The translations under genes and the position numbers were made by a program. The notes under the pieces are model-generated. The model was not told where the DNA came from. It was given only the letters and a program-made list of their open reading frames with translations, and ran no database searches. From Calditrichota bacterium (GTDB lineage: Bacteria; Calditrichota; Calditrichia; RBG-13-44-9), in contig JAFGSO010000098.1 of the NCBI GenBank assembly GCA_016934605.1, positions 1 through 6,415 of the forward strand: a stretch of DNA of 6,415 nt. The letters run 5' to 3'. Shown piece by piece: positions 5,851-6,415 of this stretch. How positions within the stretch are numbered: position 1 is the stretch's first letter; every line of letters begins with the position of its first letter.

Positions 5851-5990
5851 GGCATTTTTTCTTGACAGAAAGTGATATATCTAATGTCATCCGAAATTAT
5901 TTTAATCCACACTTTAAAATTAGATTTTTTAGATATAGTTTACCTCCGTCAGATCGATCGGAGAGAATTCTCACGCAGGCTAAAATTCTA
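5851..5990. promoter_or_regulatory. Upstream region of the right-hand hydrolase
   Basis: AT-rich spacer. TTGACA at 5862-5867 is a perfect -35 hexamer, but nothing like TATAAT follows at 16-18 bases. A 9-base inverted repeat, TATATCTAA at 5876-5884 and TTAGATATA at 5929-5937, encloses 44 bases. GGAGAG at 5960-5965 and CAGG at 5976-5979 are possible ribosome sites for the uncertain start at 5991. Confidence 0.25.
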
Positions 5991-6415
5991 TTGAATACTC
6001 TGTATATCCTTTATCTTCTGTTTGCCCTTTTATTCCCGACAAATGGAACTGCCGATTGGAAAGAATACCAGGATCCGTCCGAAGGGTGTACTATCGGAGT
6101 AGCTTTGGGACGGGCGACACCGGACGGTCGTCCGCTGCTCTGGAAAACGCGGGATGCCTCGGCTACTGATAATGAGGTATATTATCGCACCAGTCTCCCC
6201 ATAAAATACGTTTGTGTGATATCGGCAGGAATTACTTCGAACTCCTGGATGGGCGTCAATAGTAAGGGATTCGCTATCATTAATTCCGTTTCTTCCGATT
6301 TGCCCGGTGGTACTACCGGCATGGGAAACGGCACTCTCATGGCCTATGTTCTTGGCCACTGTGCTACCGTTTCCGATTTTCAGAACCTTCTTGACAGTAC
6401 AAATGTAACCGGCCG
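5991..6415 (+). CDS. Exported Ntn-hydrolase, acyltransferase/C45 type, 3' end beyond window
   Basis: The first 141 residues are visible and the frame is open to the right edge. Taking TTG 5991 as start gives a hydrophobic signal segment (residues 4-15) and a probable cleavage after G19-T20-A21. The likely nucleophile follows at G32-C33-T-I-G, and the family pattern continues with A-T-P-D-G-R-P-L-L-W-K-T-R54-D55. Then come M-G-V-N-S-K-G-F-A-I-I-N-S-V near 85-98 and M-G-N-G-T-L...C-A-T-V-S-D-F-x-x-L-L...T-N-V-T-G-R at the end. This matches proteins annotated as carcinine hydrolase or isopenicillin-N N-acyltransferase family, which self-process and hydrolyse or transfer amide-linked acyl groups. 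The start is uncertain: no ATG or GTG exists in frame, the TTG has only CAGG 11 bases before it, and the signal lacks a basic N-region; the frame stays open upstream beyond 5850. Substrate unknown. Confidence 0.75.
   Translation, partial: MNTLYILYLLFALLFPTNGTADWKEYQDPSEGCTIGVALGRATPDGRPLLWKTRDASATDNEVYYRTSLPIKYVCVISAGITSNSWMGVNSKGFAIINSVSSDLPGGTTGMGNGTLMAYVLGHCATVSDFQNLLDSTNVTG

Noticed and set aside
6030..6359. 109-residue minus-strand frame at the right end
   Set aside because: Antisense to a plus-strand frame with a clear Ntn-hydrolase signature.
1..6415. CRISPR array, tRNA, rRNA or riboswitch
   Set aside because: No regularly spaced repeats, no cloverleaf with a CCA-type end, and no recognisable conserved aptamer core were seen on either strand by eye.

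Overview
The window looks like a chromosomal segment of an AT-rich, Gram-negative bacterium. Spot counts on single 60-base lines gave about 33% GC in one gene and 55% in another. Exported lipoproteins, secreted beta-propeller and amidase proteins, and what looks like a decayed C-terminal sorting domain of the type IX secretion kind suggest the Bacteroidetes/FCB side of the tree (for example Balneolaeota, Calditrichaeota, Ignavibacteria or Marinimicrobia-like lineages). This is inference; no marker gene fixes the taxonomy.

Layout. (1) 1-834, minus strand: a small histidine-rich, membrane-anchored protein followed by a lipoprotein that runs off the left edge. A perfect 7-1-7 inverted repeat of the Fur-family operator type lies just upstream of the lipoprotein gene, and a partial one lies upstream of the pair, which suggests metal-controlled surface functions. 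(2) 1062-1706, plus: a complete beta-class carbonic anhydrase, divergent from the metal-like pair and richer in GC than its neighbours. (3) 1897-2277, plus: a small NTF2/SnoaL-like protein (COG4922 type). (4) 2464-3390, plus: a secreted NHL/SMP-30-like beta-propeller. (5) 3550-4575, minus: an exported, probably lipid-anchored Ntn-hydrolase of the choloylglycine hydrolase/acyltransferase type, convergent with (4). (6) A 330-base AT-rich gap, then 4906-5097, plus: a 63-residue protein with a possible C-C-H-C metal site, preceded by an odd mini-ORF with its own strong Shine-Dalgarno and an ATT start. (7) 5150-5531, plus: a transposase remnant of the IS4 superfamily (IS1634-like) carrying two frameshifts and a nonsense codon. 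(8) About 5590-5850, minus: a decayed fragment resembling a T9SS-type sorting domain, abutting the transposon remnant. (9) 5991 to the right edge, plus: the 5' part of a second exported Ntn-hydrolase, of the isopenicillin-N acyltransferase/C45 type.

The genes do not form one obvious pathway. The clearest themes are a possible metal-responsive envelope module at the left, two exported amide-bond hydrolases from different branches of the Ntn superfamily about 1.4 kb apart, and a scar of mobile-element activity between them. The stretch from about 5100 to 5990 contains no intact gene that I can support.
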